DNA of 64,000 nt from Pseudaminobacter sp047739745. GTDB lineage: Bacteria; Pseudomonadota; Alphaproteobacteria; Rhizobiales; Rhizobiaceae. The stretch is from NCBI RefSeq assembly GCF_047739745.1, contig NZ_JBLLVA010000002.1, positions 385,374-449,373 on the forward strand, in the 5' to 3' direction. Position 1 is the stretch's first letter, and every line of letters starts with the position of its first letter. Shown here in pieces: positions 1-8,678 of this stretch. The notes beneath the pieces were generated by a model, which ran no database searches, was not told where the DNA came from, and saw only the letters and a list, made by a program, of their open reading frames with translations. A program made the position numbers and the translations under genes.

Positions 1-43
1 TGTGAAGGGCGAGCCGGTCGCCAACCAGAACACAAAGAAATAG
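1..43 (+). CDS. yajC: YajC C-terminal tail (partial)
   Basis: The first 43 bases read as an open frame from position 2 ending VKGEPVANQNTKK and a TAG stop at 41-43. It lies 47 bases before secDF on the same strand. YajC, the small single-pass partner of the SecDF complex, normally sits exactly here in alphaproteobacteria and has a polar C-terminus like this one. The call rests on position and tail composition; the rest of the gene is outside the window. Confidence 0.6.
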   Translation, partial: VKGEPVANQNTKK

Positions 44-90
44 AACTTTTTCCGCGGAGCCTGCGGGCTCCGCTGAAGCGACGAGACGCC

Positions 91-2649
91 ATGCTTTATT
101 TTTCGCGCTGGAAAACCATAACGATCTGGGCGATCGTCGCTTTGGGGGTACTGTTCTCGTTCCCCAATCTGCTTTCGCAATCGACGCGCGATGCGCTGCC
201 CGATTGGCTTCCCAACCGCGCCATGACGCTCGGGCTCGACCTGCAGGGTGGCTCGCACATCCTGCTGGCGATCGATCGGCAGGACCTTATCAACGAACGT
301 CTGGCGACCACGCGTGACGATATCCGCACGCTGCTGAGGGACGCCAAGATCGGCTATACCGGGCTGACCGGCAGCGGCAAGACCATTCAGGTTCGTATTC
401 GCGAGGCAAACGAAGTCGACAAGGCCAAGACTGCGCTTGCCTCGTTGACGGCGCCGGTCTCTTCCAGCCTGTTCGGCGCAGGCTCGGTGATCGAAACGAC
501 CTTGGCCGAGCCGGAACCGGGATTGCTGCGTTATACGCTGACCGAGGAGGGCATCGATTATCGCGTCAGCACCGCGGTCACCCAGTCGATCGAAGTGGTG
601 GGGCGGCGCGTCAACGAACTCGGCACGACCGAACCGATCATCCAGCGCCAGGGCGCCGACCGCATTCTCGTGCAGGTGCCCGGTCTCCAGGACCCGCAGC
701 GGCTGAAGGATATTCTCGGCCAGACGGCGAAGCTGACCTTCCAGATGGTCGATCAGAGCGTGCCGGTGCAGGAGGCGATCGAGGGCAGGCCGCCGGTCGG
801 AACTTCGGTCCTTTATTCGCAGGACGACCCGCCTGTGCCGTACCTGATCGAGGACCGCGTCATCGTCGCCGGCGAGAACCTGGTCGACGCCCAGGCGACC
901 TTCAACCAGCAGACCAGCGAACCCGTCGTTTCATTCCGCTTCGACGCCAAAGGGGCGGCCCGGTTCGGCCAGGCTACCCAGCAGAATGTCGGGCGGCTCT
1001 TTGCCATCATTCTCGACAACCAGGTGATTTCCGCGCCCCAGATCCGAGAGCCGATCATCGGCGGCACCGGGCAGATTTCCGGCAATTTCACCACCGAGAG
1101 CGCCAACGATCTGGCTGTGCTTTTGCGTGCCGGCGCGCTGCCGGCCGATCTGACCATCATTGAAGAACGCACGGTGGGCCCAAGCCTTGGCGCGGATTCG
1201 ATTTCCGCCGGTGCATTCGCCTCGGCGATTGCCGCCGCGCTGGTTTTCGCCTTCATGCTGCTCGCCTATGGCCGGCTCGGCGTGCTGGCGAGCATCGGGC
1301 TTGCCGCCAACGTGTCGATGATCATCGCGATCCTCACTGCGCTCGGCGCCACGCTCACGCTGCCAGGCATCGCCGGCATCGTGCTGACGATGGGCATGGC
1401 GGTCGATTCCAACGTCATCATCTTTGAGCGTGTTCGCGAGGAGCGAGCGCAAGGACGATCCCTGGTGCAGTCGCTCGATTCGGGCTTCCAGCGCGCATTG
1501 GCTACCGTCGTCGACGCCAACCTGACGACGCTGATCGCCGCCGTGATCCTGTTCTATATGGGTACCGGGCCGATCAGGGGCTTTGCCGTTACGCTCGCCA
1601 TCGGTATCATCACCACGGTTTTCACCGCCTTTACCCTGACGCGCTGGCTGATTGCCATATGGCTGAAGCGCTCGCGCCCGACAGACCTGCCGGCTGGTTT
1701 CGTTCACTATCTGCCGCTCGACCCCAAGCTCAACATCATGCGCTGGCGCAAGCTGGCCTTTGCGCTCTCGGGGGCTGCCTCGGTGCTGATCGCGGTGCTC
1801 TTCGTCACCGTCGACATGAACTACGGCATCGACTTCAAGGGCGGCTCGATGATCGAGGTGCAGGCCAAGAACGGCCCGGCGGACGCCGGCGACGTTCGCG
1901 CCCGATTGAGCGAGGTCAATATCGGCGATGTGCAGGTTCAGGAGTTCGGCGATGGCCGCGAACTGATGATCCGCGTCGAGGGGCAGGCCGAAGGCGGCGA
2001 CAACGCCGAACAGACGGTTATCGAGAAGGTGCGCGGGGCGCTGGACGCGGATTATGAATTCCGCCGCGTGGAAGTTGTGGGCCCGACCGTGTCGGCCGAA
2101 CTGGCGATGTCCGGCACGCTCGGCGTCATCGCCTCAATGCTGGCCATGCTGATCTACATCTGGTTCCGTTTCGAATGGCAGTTCGCGCTTGGCGCGATTA
2201 TTTCGACGCTGCACGACGTGATCATGATGGTTGGGCTTTATGTGATCGTCGGTCTCGAATTCAACCTGTCCAGCATCGCGGCGGTTCTTACGGTGGTCGG
2301 CTATTCAATCAACGACACGGTCGTCATCTACGACCGCGTGCGTGAGAATTTGCGACGATACAAGAAGATGTCGATCGTCGATCTGCTCAATCTTTCGCTG
2401 AACCAGACGCTGTCGCGGACATTCCTGACTGGCTTGACGACGCTGTTTGCACTCGTTGCACTCTATCTGTTCGGCGGGGAAGTCATCAGCTCGTTCATGC
2501 TCGCCATGCTGTTCGGCGTGATCGTCGGTACCTATTCGTCGATATTCGTGGCCGGGCCGCTGCTGATCCTGTTCAAGCTTCGGCCGGACATGTTCGACAA
2601 GAACACCGATGCGACGGTGCCGACCTCGGCGCAGCCGTCGAAGTCGTAG
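91..2649 (+). CDS. secDF: Protein translocase subunit SecDF (fused)
   Basis: SecD and SecF are fused into one 852-residue inner-membrane protein that uses the proton gradient to help SecYEG export proteins. The N-terminus has a membrane helix (about residues 8-28) followed by the conserved DLQGGSHILLAID segment (about 50-62) and a large periplasmic domain. The SecD membrane half carries VDSNVIIFERVREE. The SecF half begins near residue 560, with YGIDFKGGSMIEV and the matching YSINDTVVIYDRVREN motif (about 735-750). The fusion, rather than separate secD and secF, is common in rhizobia. The start follows yajC; the next gene begins 7 bases after the stop, suggesting one transcript. Confidence 0.97.
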   Translation: MLYFSRWKTITIWAIVALGVLFSFPNLLSQSTRDALPDWLPNRAMTLGLDLQGGSHILLAIDRQDLINERLATTRDDIRTLLRDAKIGYTGLTGSGKTIQVRIREANEVDKAKTALASLTAPVSSSLFGAGSVIETTLAEPEPGLLRYTLTEEGIDYRVSTAVTQSIEVVGRRVNELGTTEPIIQRQGADRILVQVPGLQDPQRLKDILGQTAKLTFQMVDQSVPVQEAIEGRPPVGTSVLYSQDDPPVPYLIEDRVIVAGENLVDAQATFNQQTSEPVVSFRFDAKGAARFGQATQQNVGRLFAIILDNQVISAPQIREPIIGGTGQISGNFTTESANDLAVLLRAGALPADLTIIEERTVGPSLGADSISAGAFASAIAAALVFAFMLLAYGRLGVLASIGLAANVSMIIAILTALGATLTLPGIAGIVLTMGMAVDSNVIIFERVREERAQGRSLVQSLDSGFQRALATVVDANLTTLIAAVILFYMGTGPIRGFAVTLAIGIITTVFTAFTLTRWLIAIWLKRSRPTDLPAGFVHYLPLDPKLNIMRWRKLAFALSGAASVLIAVLFVTVDMNYGIDFKGGSMIEVQAKNGPADAGDVRARLSEVNIGDVQVQEFGDGRELMIRVEGQAEGGDNAEQTVIEKVRGALDADYEFRRVEVVGPTVSAELAMSGTLGVIASMLAMLIYIWFRFEWQFALGAIISTLHDVIMMVGLYVIVGLEFNLSSIAAVLTVVGYSINDTVVIYDRVRENLRRYKKMSIVDLLNLSLNQTLSRTFLTGLTTLFALVALYLFGGEVISSFMLAMLFGVIVGTYSSIFVAGPLLILFKLRPDMFDKNTDATVPTSAQPSKS

Positions 2650-2656
2650 ACTGCAC

Positions 2657-3046
2657 ATGGCGGCCGGGATCGTCATCCACGACGCGCATTTTCCCGGTCG
2701 CGCTCCGGTCGACGCCTATGGCAACGGCGGCTTTCGTTTTGCCGATATGTCGCACAAGGGCTCGATCCTTTGCCTGCCGTCCGGCATTCATGGCTGGAAG
2801 CCGGCGGACCCTTCGGCGCTGGACGTACCGGATTTCGACCGGGTGCTGGCGGAAGCGGGCGACATCGAAATTCTGCTTGTCGGCACGGGAAAGGAACTGC
2901 GTCCCTTGCCGCAGTCGCTTCGCAAGGCGTTGAAAGATGCCGGAATTTCGTCTGACCCGATGTCGACGGGAGCGGCGGTGCGAACCTACAATGTCCTTCT
3001 TGCCGAAGACCGCGCGGTCGCTGCGGCCCTGATCGCCGTCGACTGA
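2657..3046 (+). CDS. Mth938-like domain protein (NDUFAF3 homologue)
   Basis: A 129-residue cytosolic protein of the Mth938/DUF498 family, recognised by the HDAHFPGRAPVDAYGNGGFRF opening half, the central LLVGTGKELRPLP and the C-terminal STGAAVRTYNVLLAEDR segments. ATG at 2657 was chosen over an upstream Arg-rich extension that overlaps secDF. Its mitochondrial relative NDUFAF3 is a complex I assembly factor; the bacterial function is not established. It is followed after one base by a squalene/phytoene-synthase-like gene whose relative NDUFAF6 is also a complex I assembly factor, so the pair probably works together. Confidence 0.85.
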   Translation: MAAGIVIHDAHFPGRAPVDAYGNGGFRFADMSHKGSILCLPSGIHGWKPADPSALDVPDFDRVLAEAGDIEILLVGTGKELRPLPQSLRKALKDAGISSDPMSTGAAVRTYNVLLAEDRAVAAALIAVD

Positions 3047-3047
3047 C

Positions 3048-3920
3048 ATGGACGACAACGCTACGATTGTCATGGAGGCGGTTCGCGCCGCCGACCGCGA
3101 CCGCTATCTTTCGGTTCTCTACGCGCCGGAAGAAAAGCGGGCAGCGCTCTTTGCTCTTTATGCGTTCAATGCCGAGATCGCCGGAGTACGCGACCGCATC
3201 CGCGAGGCCCTGCCGGGTGAGGTGCGGCTGCAATGGTGGCGCGACGTGATTTCCGCTGGCACTCGGCAGGCAGCCGCCGGTCATCCGGTCGCAGAGGCGG
3301 TGATCGAGACGATTACCGCCTGCCATTTGCCGCAGGAGGCCTTCCTCAACTACCTCGATGCGCGGATTTTCGATCTCTACGATGATCCGATGCCATCGCG
3401 AAACGATCTGGAAGGCTACTGCGGCGAAACGGCTGCGGCTCTGATCCAGCTCGCCTCGTTGATTCTGGAGGCGGAGGCCGCCCCCGAATTCGCGAACCTT
3501 GCGGGCCATGCCGGATGCGCGCAAGCCATAACCGGCCTGCTCAGACTGCTGCCCATCCATCGGTCGCGCGGCCAATGCTACATTCCGAGAGAAATACTCA
3601 CCGCCGTCGGCTCCTCGCCGGAAGAATATTCGAAGGGCGAGGCAGGAGCAGGGGCGGCGCAACTCGTCGGTGCGATGATTGCGCTGGCGCAGGAGCATCT
3701 CGCCGCGTTCGAGAAGGACGCCTTTAACTTGCCGGCCACTCTGCGCCCGGCATATCTGCCGACGGCGCTAACCGGACCCTATCTGAAGAGAATAGCGCTA
3801 GCACGAGCGGGTGCGTTCACGAGGACGCCTGAGCTTCCGGCCGTCATTCGGCAGTGGGTTCTGTTTCGGCATGCTTCGAGAGGCTGGGAGCAGCGCCCGG
3901 TCCGAGCCGATCGATCCTGA
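3048..3920 (+). CDS. Squalene/phytoene synthase family protein (NDUFAF6-like)
   Basis: This 290-residue protein belongs to the trans-isoprenyl diphosphate synthase head-to-head family. The N-terminus matches with RDRYLSVLYAPEEKRAALFA and LQWWRDVI. The second aspartate-rich region is weak (ARIFDLYDDPMPS), as in NDUFAF6-type members rather than true phytoene synthases, and no carotenoid or hopanoid genes are nearby. Position directly after the NDUFAF3-like gene, with a one-base gap, favours a respiratory-complex assembly role, which is inference. It ends immediately before convergent trmFO. Confidence 0.8.
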   Translation: MDDNATIVMEAVRAADRDRYLSVLYAPEEKRAALFALYAFNAEIAGVRDRIREALPGEVRLQWWRDVISAGTRQAAAGHPVAEAVIETITACHLPQEAFLNYLDARIFDLYDDPMPSRNDLEGYCGETAAALIQLASLILEAEAAPEFANLAGHAGCAQAITGLLRLLPIHRSRGQCYIPREILTAVGSSPEEYSKGEAGAGAAQLVGAMIALAQEHLAAFEKDAFNLPATLRPAYLPTALTGPYLKRIALARAGAFTRTPELPAVIRQWVLFRHASRGWEQRPVRADRS

Positions 3921-5327
3921 CTATTCCGCCGCCTGGATTTCATGCAAGGCGCCGAGCCATGCCCGGCAATCACCCAGTGCCCGGGCGGTTATCGCATGGC
4001 GTTTGGCAACGATCTTGTCTTTTCCGCGCAACCGCTTTCCTTCGGATTTCGGCGTCTCGACCGAGGGAAACAAGCCGAAATTGATGTTCATCGGCTGGAA
4101 GGAACGCTTTCCCGGCTCATCCTCCGATACGATGTGGCCACCGGTAATGTGGTTGAGGAGCGCACCAAAAGCGGTGGTCATTGGCGGTGGAACCGCTTCC
4201 TGCCCCAGAAGTTCAGCCGCGGCAAAGCGCCCCGCCAGTAAACCGATCGCTGCGGATTCGACATAACCCTCGCAACCGGTGATCTGGCCGGCAAAACGCA
4301 ACCCCTTTCGGCTTCTAAGCTGAAGTGTTCCGTCGAGCAGCGTCGGCGAATTGATGTAGGTATTGCGATGCAGACCACCCAGCCGTGCGAAATCGGCGTT
4401 CTCCAATCCGGGAATCATCCGGAAGATGCGCACTTGCTCGGCATGCTTCAGCTTGGTCTGGAAGCCGACCATATTGTAGAGCGTGCCCAGCGCATTGTCC
4501 TGACGCAACTGAACGACTGCGTAAGCCTTCACTGACGGATTGTGCGCATTCGTCAGGCCCATCGGTTTCATCGGCCCGTGCCGCAGCGTCTCGACGCCAC
4601 GCTCCGCCATGATCTCGACAGGCAGGCAGCCGTCGAAATAGGGCGTGCCTTCCCATTGCTTGAACTCAGTCTTGCCACCGTCGATAAGGGCCTGCACAAA
4701 TGCTTCGTACTGGGCCTTGTCCATCGGACAGTTGATATAGTCCTTGCCGGTGCCACCCGGGCCGATCTTGTCGTATCGCGACTGAAACCAGCAGATATTC
4801 ATGTCGATCGTGTCGAAATGCACGACCGGTGCGATTGCGTCGAAGAATGCCAGCGCGTCCGCGCCGGTTTCATGCGCGATTGCGTCGGCGAGAGAAGGCG
4901 CGGTGAGCGGACCGGTAGCGAGGATGGCCTGGCGCCATTCCCTCGGGGGCAGGCCGGTCAGTTCCTCCCGGACGATGGTGACAAGCGGATGCGCTTCGAG
5001 CCGCGCGGTGACGGCAGCAGAAAAGCCATCGCGATCGACGGCCAGCGCGCCGCCCGCCGGCACCTGGTTGGCGTCCGCTGCGCTCATGATAAGCGAGCCT
5101 GCAAGGCGCATTTCGGCGTGGAGAAGCCCAACCGCATTGGCTTTGGCATCATCGGAACGAAATGAATTGGAGCAGACCAGTTCGGCAAGCCCGTCGGTCT
5201 TGTGCGCATCGGTGCCGCGAACGGGTCGCATCTCATGCAGGACAACCGGCACGCCGGCATTTGCCGCTTGCCATGCCGCTTCCGAGCCGGCCAGGCCACC
5301 GCCGATGATGTGAACGGGTTCTGTCAT
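3921..5327 (-). CDS. trmFO: tRNA (uracil-54-C5)-methyltransferase, folate/FAD-dependent TrmFO
   Basis: TrmFO makes ribothymidine at position 54 of tRNAs using methylenetetrahydrofolate and FADH2. The FAD-binding motif IIGGGLAGSEAAWQ lies at the N-terminus, and the family signature HKTDGLAELVCSNSFRSDD follows near residue 45. The C-terminus has the GRFAAAELLG and HITGGHI segments. The Met at 5327 puts the flavin motif 5-6 residues in, as in the family; an upstream in-frame Met would add 12 unusual residues. Length is 468 residues. The gene converges on the upstream squalene-synthase-like gene with no gap. Confidence 0.96.
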   Translation of the reverse strand: MTEPVHIIGGGLAGSEAAWQAANAGVPVVLHEMRPVRGTDAHKTDGLAELVCSNSFRSDDAKANAVGLLHAEMRLAGSLIMSAADANQVPAGGALAVDRDGFSAAVTARLEAHPLVTIVREELTGLPPREWRQAILATGPLTAPSLADAIAHETGADALAFFDAIAPVVHFDTIDMNICWFQSRYDKIGPGGTGKDYINCPMDKAQYEAFVQALIDGGKTEFKQWEGTPYFDGCLPVEIMAERGVETLRHGPMKPMGLTNAHNPSVKAYAVVQLRQDNALGTLYNMVGFQTKLKHAEQVRIFRMIPGLENADFARLGGLHRNTYINSPTLLDGTLQLRSRKGLRFAGQITGCEGYVESAAIGLLAGRFAAAELLGQEAVPPPMTTAFGALLNHITGGHIVSEDEPGKRSFQPMNINFGLFPSVETPKSEGKRLRGKDKIVAKRHAITARALGDCRAWLGALHEIQAAE

Positions 5328-5463
5328 GCCAGCCGAAATAGTCGTCAGGGAGACGAATTGCAAGAAAGCGCCCTCGTTTCATTTTTGCCGCGCTTGCCAG
5401 GGATTCGCAAGTTGGCGCGATGACGGCATTGTCGCCGGCAACGGCTGTGGCTAATCATTGGAT

Positions 5464-6069
5464 ATGACGCATCCTTTAAGCGCCCGCGCAGCGATGTTAG
5501 CAGTTGTCGGCCTGGCTGCGGGCTGGGTTCCGGTGTCCAGCCTCAGTGCCGGCGAAGCCACCACGGGGAGGGCCTCCATCAGGATCTGTCACGGTTTCGG
5601 CTGCCACTTCAGATCTGAACTGGATCTTGCGAGCGGCGACGAAAAGCGCCTTGCCGCGATGCTTTCGGCGGGCGCTTCCTCTCCGCGTGCCGAACGGGTC
5701 GCCGTATCCAAGGCGGTTCAATATTATGAGAACCGTGCGGTACGCGTGATTGGCGTGCGTGACCAGGGCAAGTCCACTGCCAAACAATTGGGCAAGCGTG
5801 GCCAGATGGATTGCATCGACGAATCGACCAACACTCGCGCGTTTCTGCTCCATCTCGAAAGACGCGGCCTGCTGAAGCATCACACAGTGAATCGGAACGT
5901 CACCCGCGGCTTCCTGATTGACGGACGCTATCCGCATTCGACAGCGGTATTACGGGAAAAATCCGGAACGAAGTGGGCGGTCGACAGCTGGTACGAACCG
6001 ACGGGCGGCCCGCCCGACATCATGCCGCTGTCGGAATGGCTGAAACGCGGCGTAATGGGGGTCCGCTGA
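5464..6069 (+). CDS. Exported protein with possible Cys-His-Asp catalytic triad
   Basis: A 201-residue protein with an N-terminal signal peptide (hydrophobic stretch about residues 8-28, probable cleavage after SLSAG). I do not recognise a named family. The mature part has GQMDCIDES, later RYPHSTAV, then KWAVDSWYEP and a final PLSEW. An ordered Cys, His and Asp with a Gln four residues before the Cys resembles transglutaminase or papain folds. That is inference from motif order only. Two further Cys occur in ICHGFGCHF near the mature N-terminus. ATG at 5464 is preferred to a TTG two codons earlier. Confidence 0.55.
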   Translation: MTHPLSARAAMLAVVGLAAGWVPVSSLSAGEATTGRASIRICHGFGCHFRSELDLASGDEKRLAAMLSAGASSPRAERVAVSKAVQYYENRAVRVIGVRDQGKSTAKQLGKRGQMDCIDESTNTRAFLLHLERRGLLKHHTVNRNVTRGFLIDGRYPHSTAVLREKSGTKWAVDSWYEPTGGPPDIMPLSEWLKRGVMGVR

Positions 6070-6121
6070 GCCGCGCCTCGCCCGCCTGCCAGCAAGCCGT
6101 CAAACACACATATCCTGGAAA

Positions 6122-6241
6122 CGACAACACCCGCCGGGGGAGGAGGTCCGGCGGGTGTCGTGTGGGTCGGCCAGCAATCGGGAGGAGGAGACGCCGGCCG
6201 TATTCACTGGAGCCTGGGAGGAGGTAGGCGCCAGCGAAATT
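6122..6241 (-). ncRNA. Anti-SD 'cuckoo'/alpha-r14-like small RNA, copy 2
   Basis: Read on the minus strand, three consecutive hairpins (6238-6203, 6200-6168, 6158-6127) each display CCTCCTCCC in the loop, complementary to a Shine-Dalgarno sequence. The strand is set by wobble pairs: the middle stem GGCCGGC/GCTGGCC pairs through G-U only in the minus-strand RNA, and the first stem also has one. The last stem is a perfect 10-bp GC stem and may act as a terminator. Small RNAs with this loop are known downstream of DUF1127 genes in alphaproteobacteria (Rhodobacter CcsR, alpha-r14/cuckoo family), and two DUF1127 genes lie just upstream here. Confidence 0.8.
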
Positions 6242-6280
6242 CTTTTCGCCGTTTAAAGGGTGCGAAAGCCCTTGAGAGGG

Positions 6281-6400
6281 AAACAACACCCGCCGGGGGA
6301 GGAGGTCCGGCGGGTGCCGTTTAGGTCCGGTCAGCAATCGGGAGGAGGAGAAGCTGACCGTATTCGTCGGCGCCCGGGAGGAGGTAGGCGTCAACGAAAT
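6281..6400 (-). ncRNA. Anti-SD 'cuckoo'/alpha-r14-like small RNA, copy 1
   Basis: This is a diverged tandem copy of the neighbouring unit. It again has three minus-strand hairpins (6398-6363, 6360-6328, 6316-6287) with CCTCCTCCC loops. The middle stem reads GGTCAGC/GCTGACC, a compensatory C-G to U-A change relative to the other copy, which supports a selected RNA structure. It starts about 10 bases beyond the stop of the nearer DUF1127 gene, so it is probably processed from that transcript or runs from the same promoter. No start or end can be fixed from sequence alone. Confidence 0.8.
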
Positions 6401-6408
6401 TCCGTAGT

Positions 6409-6549
6409 TCAGATCGCGCGGCGCGCGACCGTGTGGATCTCGCTGCGGCTAATGCCGAGATCGGAAAGTTCGCGGTTCGACAGGCGGCCGAGCTCATTCA
6501 CGGTTTCGCGGTAACGGCGCCAGTTGCGGTAGTTGCGGAGAATGTTCAT
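6409..6549 (-). CDS. DUF1127 small protein (distal copy)
   Basis: A 46-residue Arg-rich protein, MNILRNYRNWRRYRETV at the start and ISRSEIHTVARRAI at the end, typical of DUF1127 (YjiS-like). It is too short for many gene callers. Small DUF1127 proteins can bind RNA and affect RNA turnover in other alphaproteobacteria (the family member CcaF1 in Rhodobacter). It is about 85% identical to the copy 50 bases upstream, so the two arose by duplication. The anti-SD RNAs follow on the same strand. Confidence 0.85.
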   Translation of the reverse strand: MNILRNYRNWRRYRETVNELGRLSNRELSDLGISRSEIHTVARRAI

Positions 6550-6599
6550 TTTTCTTGCTTTCTATAGACTGTGTTTCGGCGTTCGGGCTCAAGGCCTCG

Positions 6600-6740
6600 T
6601 TAGATCGACTTGCGCGCGACGAAGTGAATGTCGCTGCGGCTGATGCCGAGGTCGGTAAGCTCGCGGTTCGAAAGGCGGCTCAGCTCGGACACGGTTTCCC
6701 GGTAGCGGCGCCAGTTGCGATAGTTGCGGATGAGGTTCAT
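6600..6740 (-). CDS. DUF1127 small protein (proximal copy)
   Basis: A 46-residue DUF1127 protein, MNLIRNYRNWRRYRETV to ISRSDIHFVARKSI. The ATG at 6740 was chosen because the homologous N-terminus of the second copy begins at the same residue; the longer open frame upstream has no family resemblance. It is the first gene of the DUF1127, DUF1127, small RNA, small RNA array. Any promoter must lie in the 236-base gap shared with the divergent DUF2157 gene. Confidence 0.87.
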   Translation of the reverse strand: MNLIRNYRNWRRYRETVSELSRLSNRELTDLGISRSDIHFVARKSI

Positions 6741-6976
6741 GGCAGTGCTCGTTTCGTCTTCGGTTCGTTTTCGCTGTCTCTGTGTACGATGCGTAGATAG
6801 GACTGTTCTTCGTGGTTTGAAATAGCTGTTGGTGCATAGCAGCAATGCGTTTTGTGCATTGCACCATCAACTGACGTTAATGGCTGTGGCATAAGTAGGG
6901 TCTCTTCGCAAAAATGCCATAATGTCAAAGACTTGAATGATGTTCTTTTTGTCGCACCCTCTCGGAGGAAAACCTA

Positions 6977-8092
6977 TTGGCTAGCTACGCATCGCGCTTG
7001 AAACAGGATATCGCGCGCTGGGCTGAGACGGGCATTGTCGACGCGTCGACGGCAGCCGCGCTTTTGCAGGACGCTGAGGCGAACGAGCGCCGATCTTTCA
7101 GTTTCGGTTTCGTATTGGCGATCATGGCGGCGTTGCTGCTTGGTGCTTCCATCCTCCTGCTGATTGCCGCCAATTGGGGATCGATCCCGCGTCTCGTGCG
7201 AGTTTGCGGGTTGTTAGCAGTCCTGTTCGGCGGCTATGTCGGCGGTGCCGTGTTGAAGCAGCGTGGTGATGACGCTCTGGCAGAGGCGTTGTGGCTGGTC
7301 GCCGCCAGCTCCTTCGGCGCGTCGATCGCGCTCATAGGCCAGATGTATCATTTCTCCGGCGACTTGGACGCCGCCTTGCTGACCTGGTGTGTCGGCACCG
7401 TACTGGCCGCTTTCCTGCTCCGGTCCGGCCCGCTGACGGTCGGCGCTGTGGCCATTGCGATGGCGTGGTTGATATTGCGCGGGGTGGAAAATTGGGGGGC
7501 CGGTTTGCCTTCCCACCTTTATCTGGTGATCGCGCTGCTCCTCTGGCTGGTTTCTTATTGGACGCAGAGTCGTGCCGCGCGCCACCTCATCCTGCTTTCG
7601 CTCATTCTTTATGTCGCACTGCTGGCGGTGCAATATGAAGTTCTCGGATTGGCCACTGTGCTTGCCATAGGCTCGGCTGCGCTGTTTGCGCTTCACGTCA
7701 GGATTCCGGGCGAAGTCGAGAGGGTCATCCGTCTCGGCAGCGGTTTCCCGGCACATTGCCTTGTTGGCTTCCTTGCCGGTCTGGCGATGATTCAGGCCGA
7801 ACTTGTGGACGAAGGCATGTCTCTGGCGTTTGCGGCGCTGGCGACGTTTGGAGGCATTGCCGCAGCCTTGTACCTGGCGGGGCGTGAAAGCCGTGTCCTG
7901 CGCTCTATCGCCTATGTCGGGTTCGGGCTGGAGCTTTGCTTCGTTTATGCGGTCACAATGGGAACGATGCTCGGCACGGCCGGCCTGTTCCTGGCGTCCG
8001 GTGTGCTTCTCGGCATCATCGCCATTTTCATCATCCGTGTGGAGAGGCGTATCAGGACCGGAATCTCGGGGCATGGAGGAGCAACCGCATGA
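6977..8092 (+). CDS. DUF2157 integral membrane protein
   Basis: A 371-residue protein with a soluble N-terminal helix bundle (about residues 1-40) followed by roughly ten hydrophobic helices to residue 355, the layout of DUF2157 proteins. Start is TTG at 6977, supported by GGAGGA eight bases upstream. The next gene overlaps its stop (ATGA) and encodes a GDYXXLXY protein, the usual partner. The pair is membrane-located and of unknown function. Confidence 0.85.
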   Translation: MASYASRLKQDIARWAETGIVDASTAAALLQDAEANERRSFSFGFVLAIMAALLLGASILLLIAANWGSIPRLVRVCGLLAVLFGGYVGGAVLKQRGDDALAEALWLVAASSFGASIALIGQMYHFSGDLDAALLTWCVGTVLAAFLLRSGPLTVGAVAIAMAWLILRGVENWGAGLPSHLYLVIALLLWLVSYWTQSRAARHLILLSLILYVALLAVQYEVLGLATVLAIGSAALFALHVRIPGEVERVIRLGSGFPAHCLVGFLAGLAMIQAELVDEGMSLAFAALATFGGIAAALYLAGRESRVLRSIAYVGFGLELCFVYAVTMGTMLGTAGLFLASGVLLGIIAIFIIRVERRIRTGISGHGGATA

Positions 8093-8664
8093 TTGTCCGC
8101 CAAAGGCTTATTGCGTCGGCGATCGTCGTGGCATTGCTGCAGATCGCGTTCCTGTCCTGGATGATCGCTGGACGCGCCATGACATTGCGCAACGGGCAGG
8201 ATGTCCTGCTCAAGGTCGAGCCGGTCGATCCGCGCGACCTGCTGCGCGGCGACTATGTCCAACTCGGCTACGATATCTCCACGATCCCGGAAAAGATCGT
8301 CGAGAACATGCCGGAAGACCCGCAGACCGTCGCGGCCGGGCCTATCTATGTGCGCATAAATAAAGATGCCGACGGCTTCTGGCGACCAGTATCCGCGTCT
8401 CTCGGCCAGCCTTCGACAACTGCCCGGCGCGAGGGAGAGATCGACATTCGCGGCAATGTTCTGTCCCGTTGGGGTGACGATGTATTGCGGGTCACATACG
8501 GCATTGAGCGCTTCTATCTGCCGGAAGACGAGGGGAAGGCTATTGAGCGGGACATGCGCGTGCGCAGCTTCGGCATCGTCGCTTCCATCGACGCGGACGG
8601 CACGGCGCAGATCAAGGCGCTGATGGATGGCGAGACTAAGCTTTTCGAGGAGCCGCCTTATTAG
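8089..8664 (+). CDS. GDYXXLXY domain membrane protein
   Basis: A 191-residue protein with one N-terminal membrane helix (about residues 8-28) and an extracytoplasmic domain. It contains the eponymous motif in LLRGDYVQLGYDIS (about residues 60-73). It is translationally coupled to the DUF2157 gene through a 4-base overlap; the two families co-occur widely and presumably form one membrane complex. Function unknown. Confidence 0.88.
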   Translation: MIVRQRLIASAIVVALLQIAFLSWMIAGRAMTLRNGQDVLLKVEPVDPRDLLRGDYVQLGYDISTIPEKIVENMPEDPQTVAAGPIYVRINKDADGFWRPVSASLGQPSTTARREGEIDIRGNVLSRWGDDVLRVTYGIERFYLPEDEGKAIERDMRVRSFGIVASIDADGTAQIKALMDGETKLFEEPPY

Positions 8665-8678
8665 CGCTCGGAGCCGGC

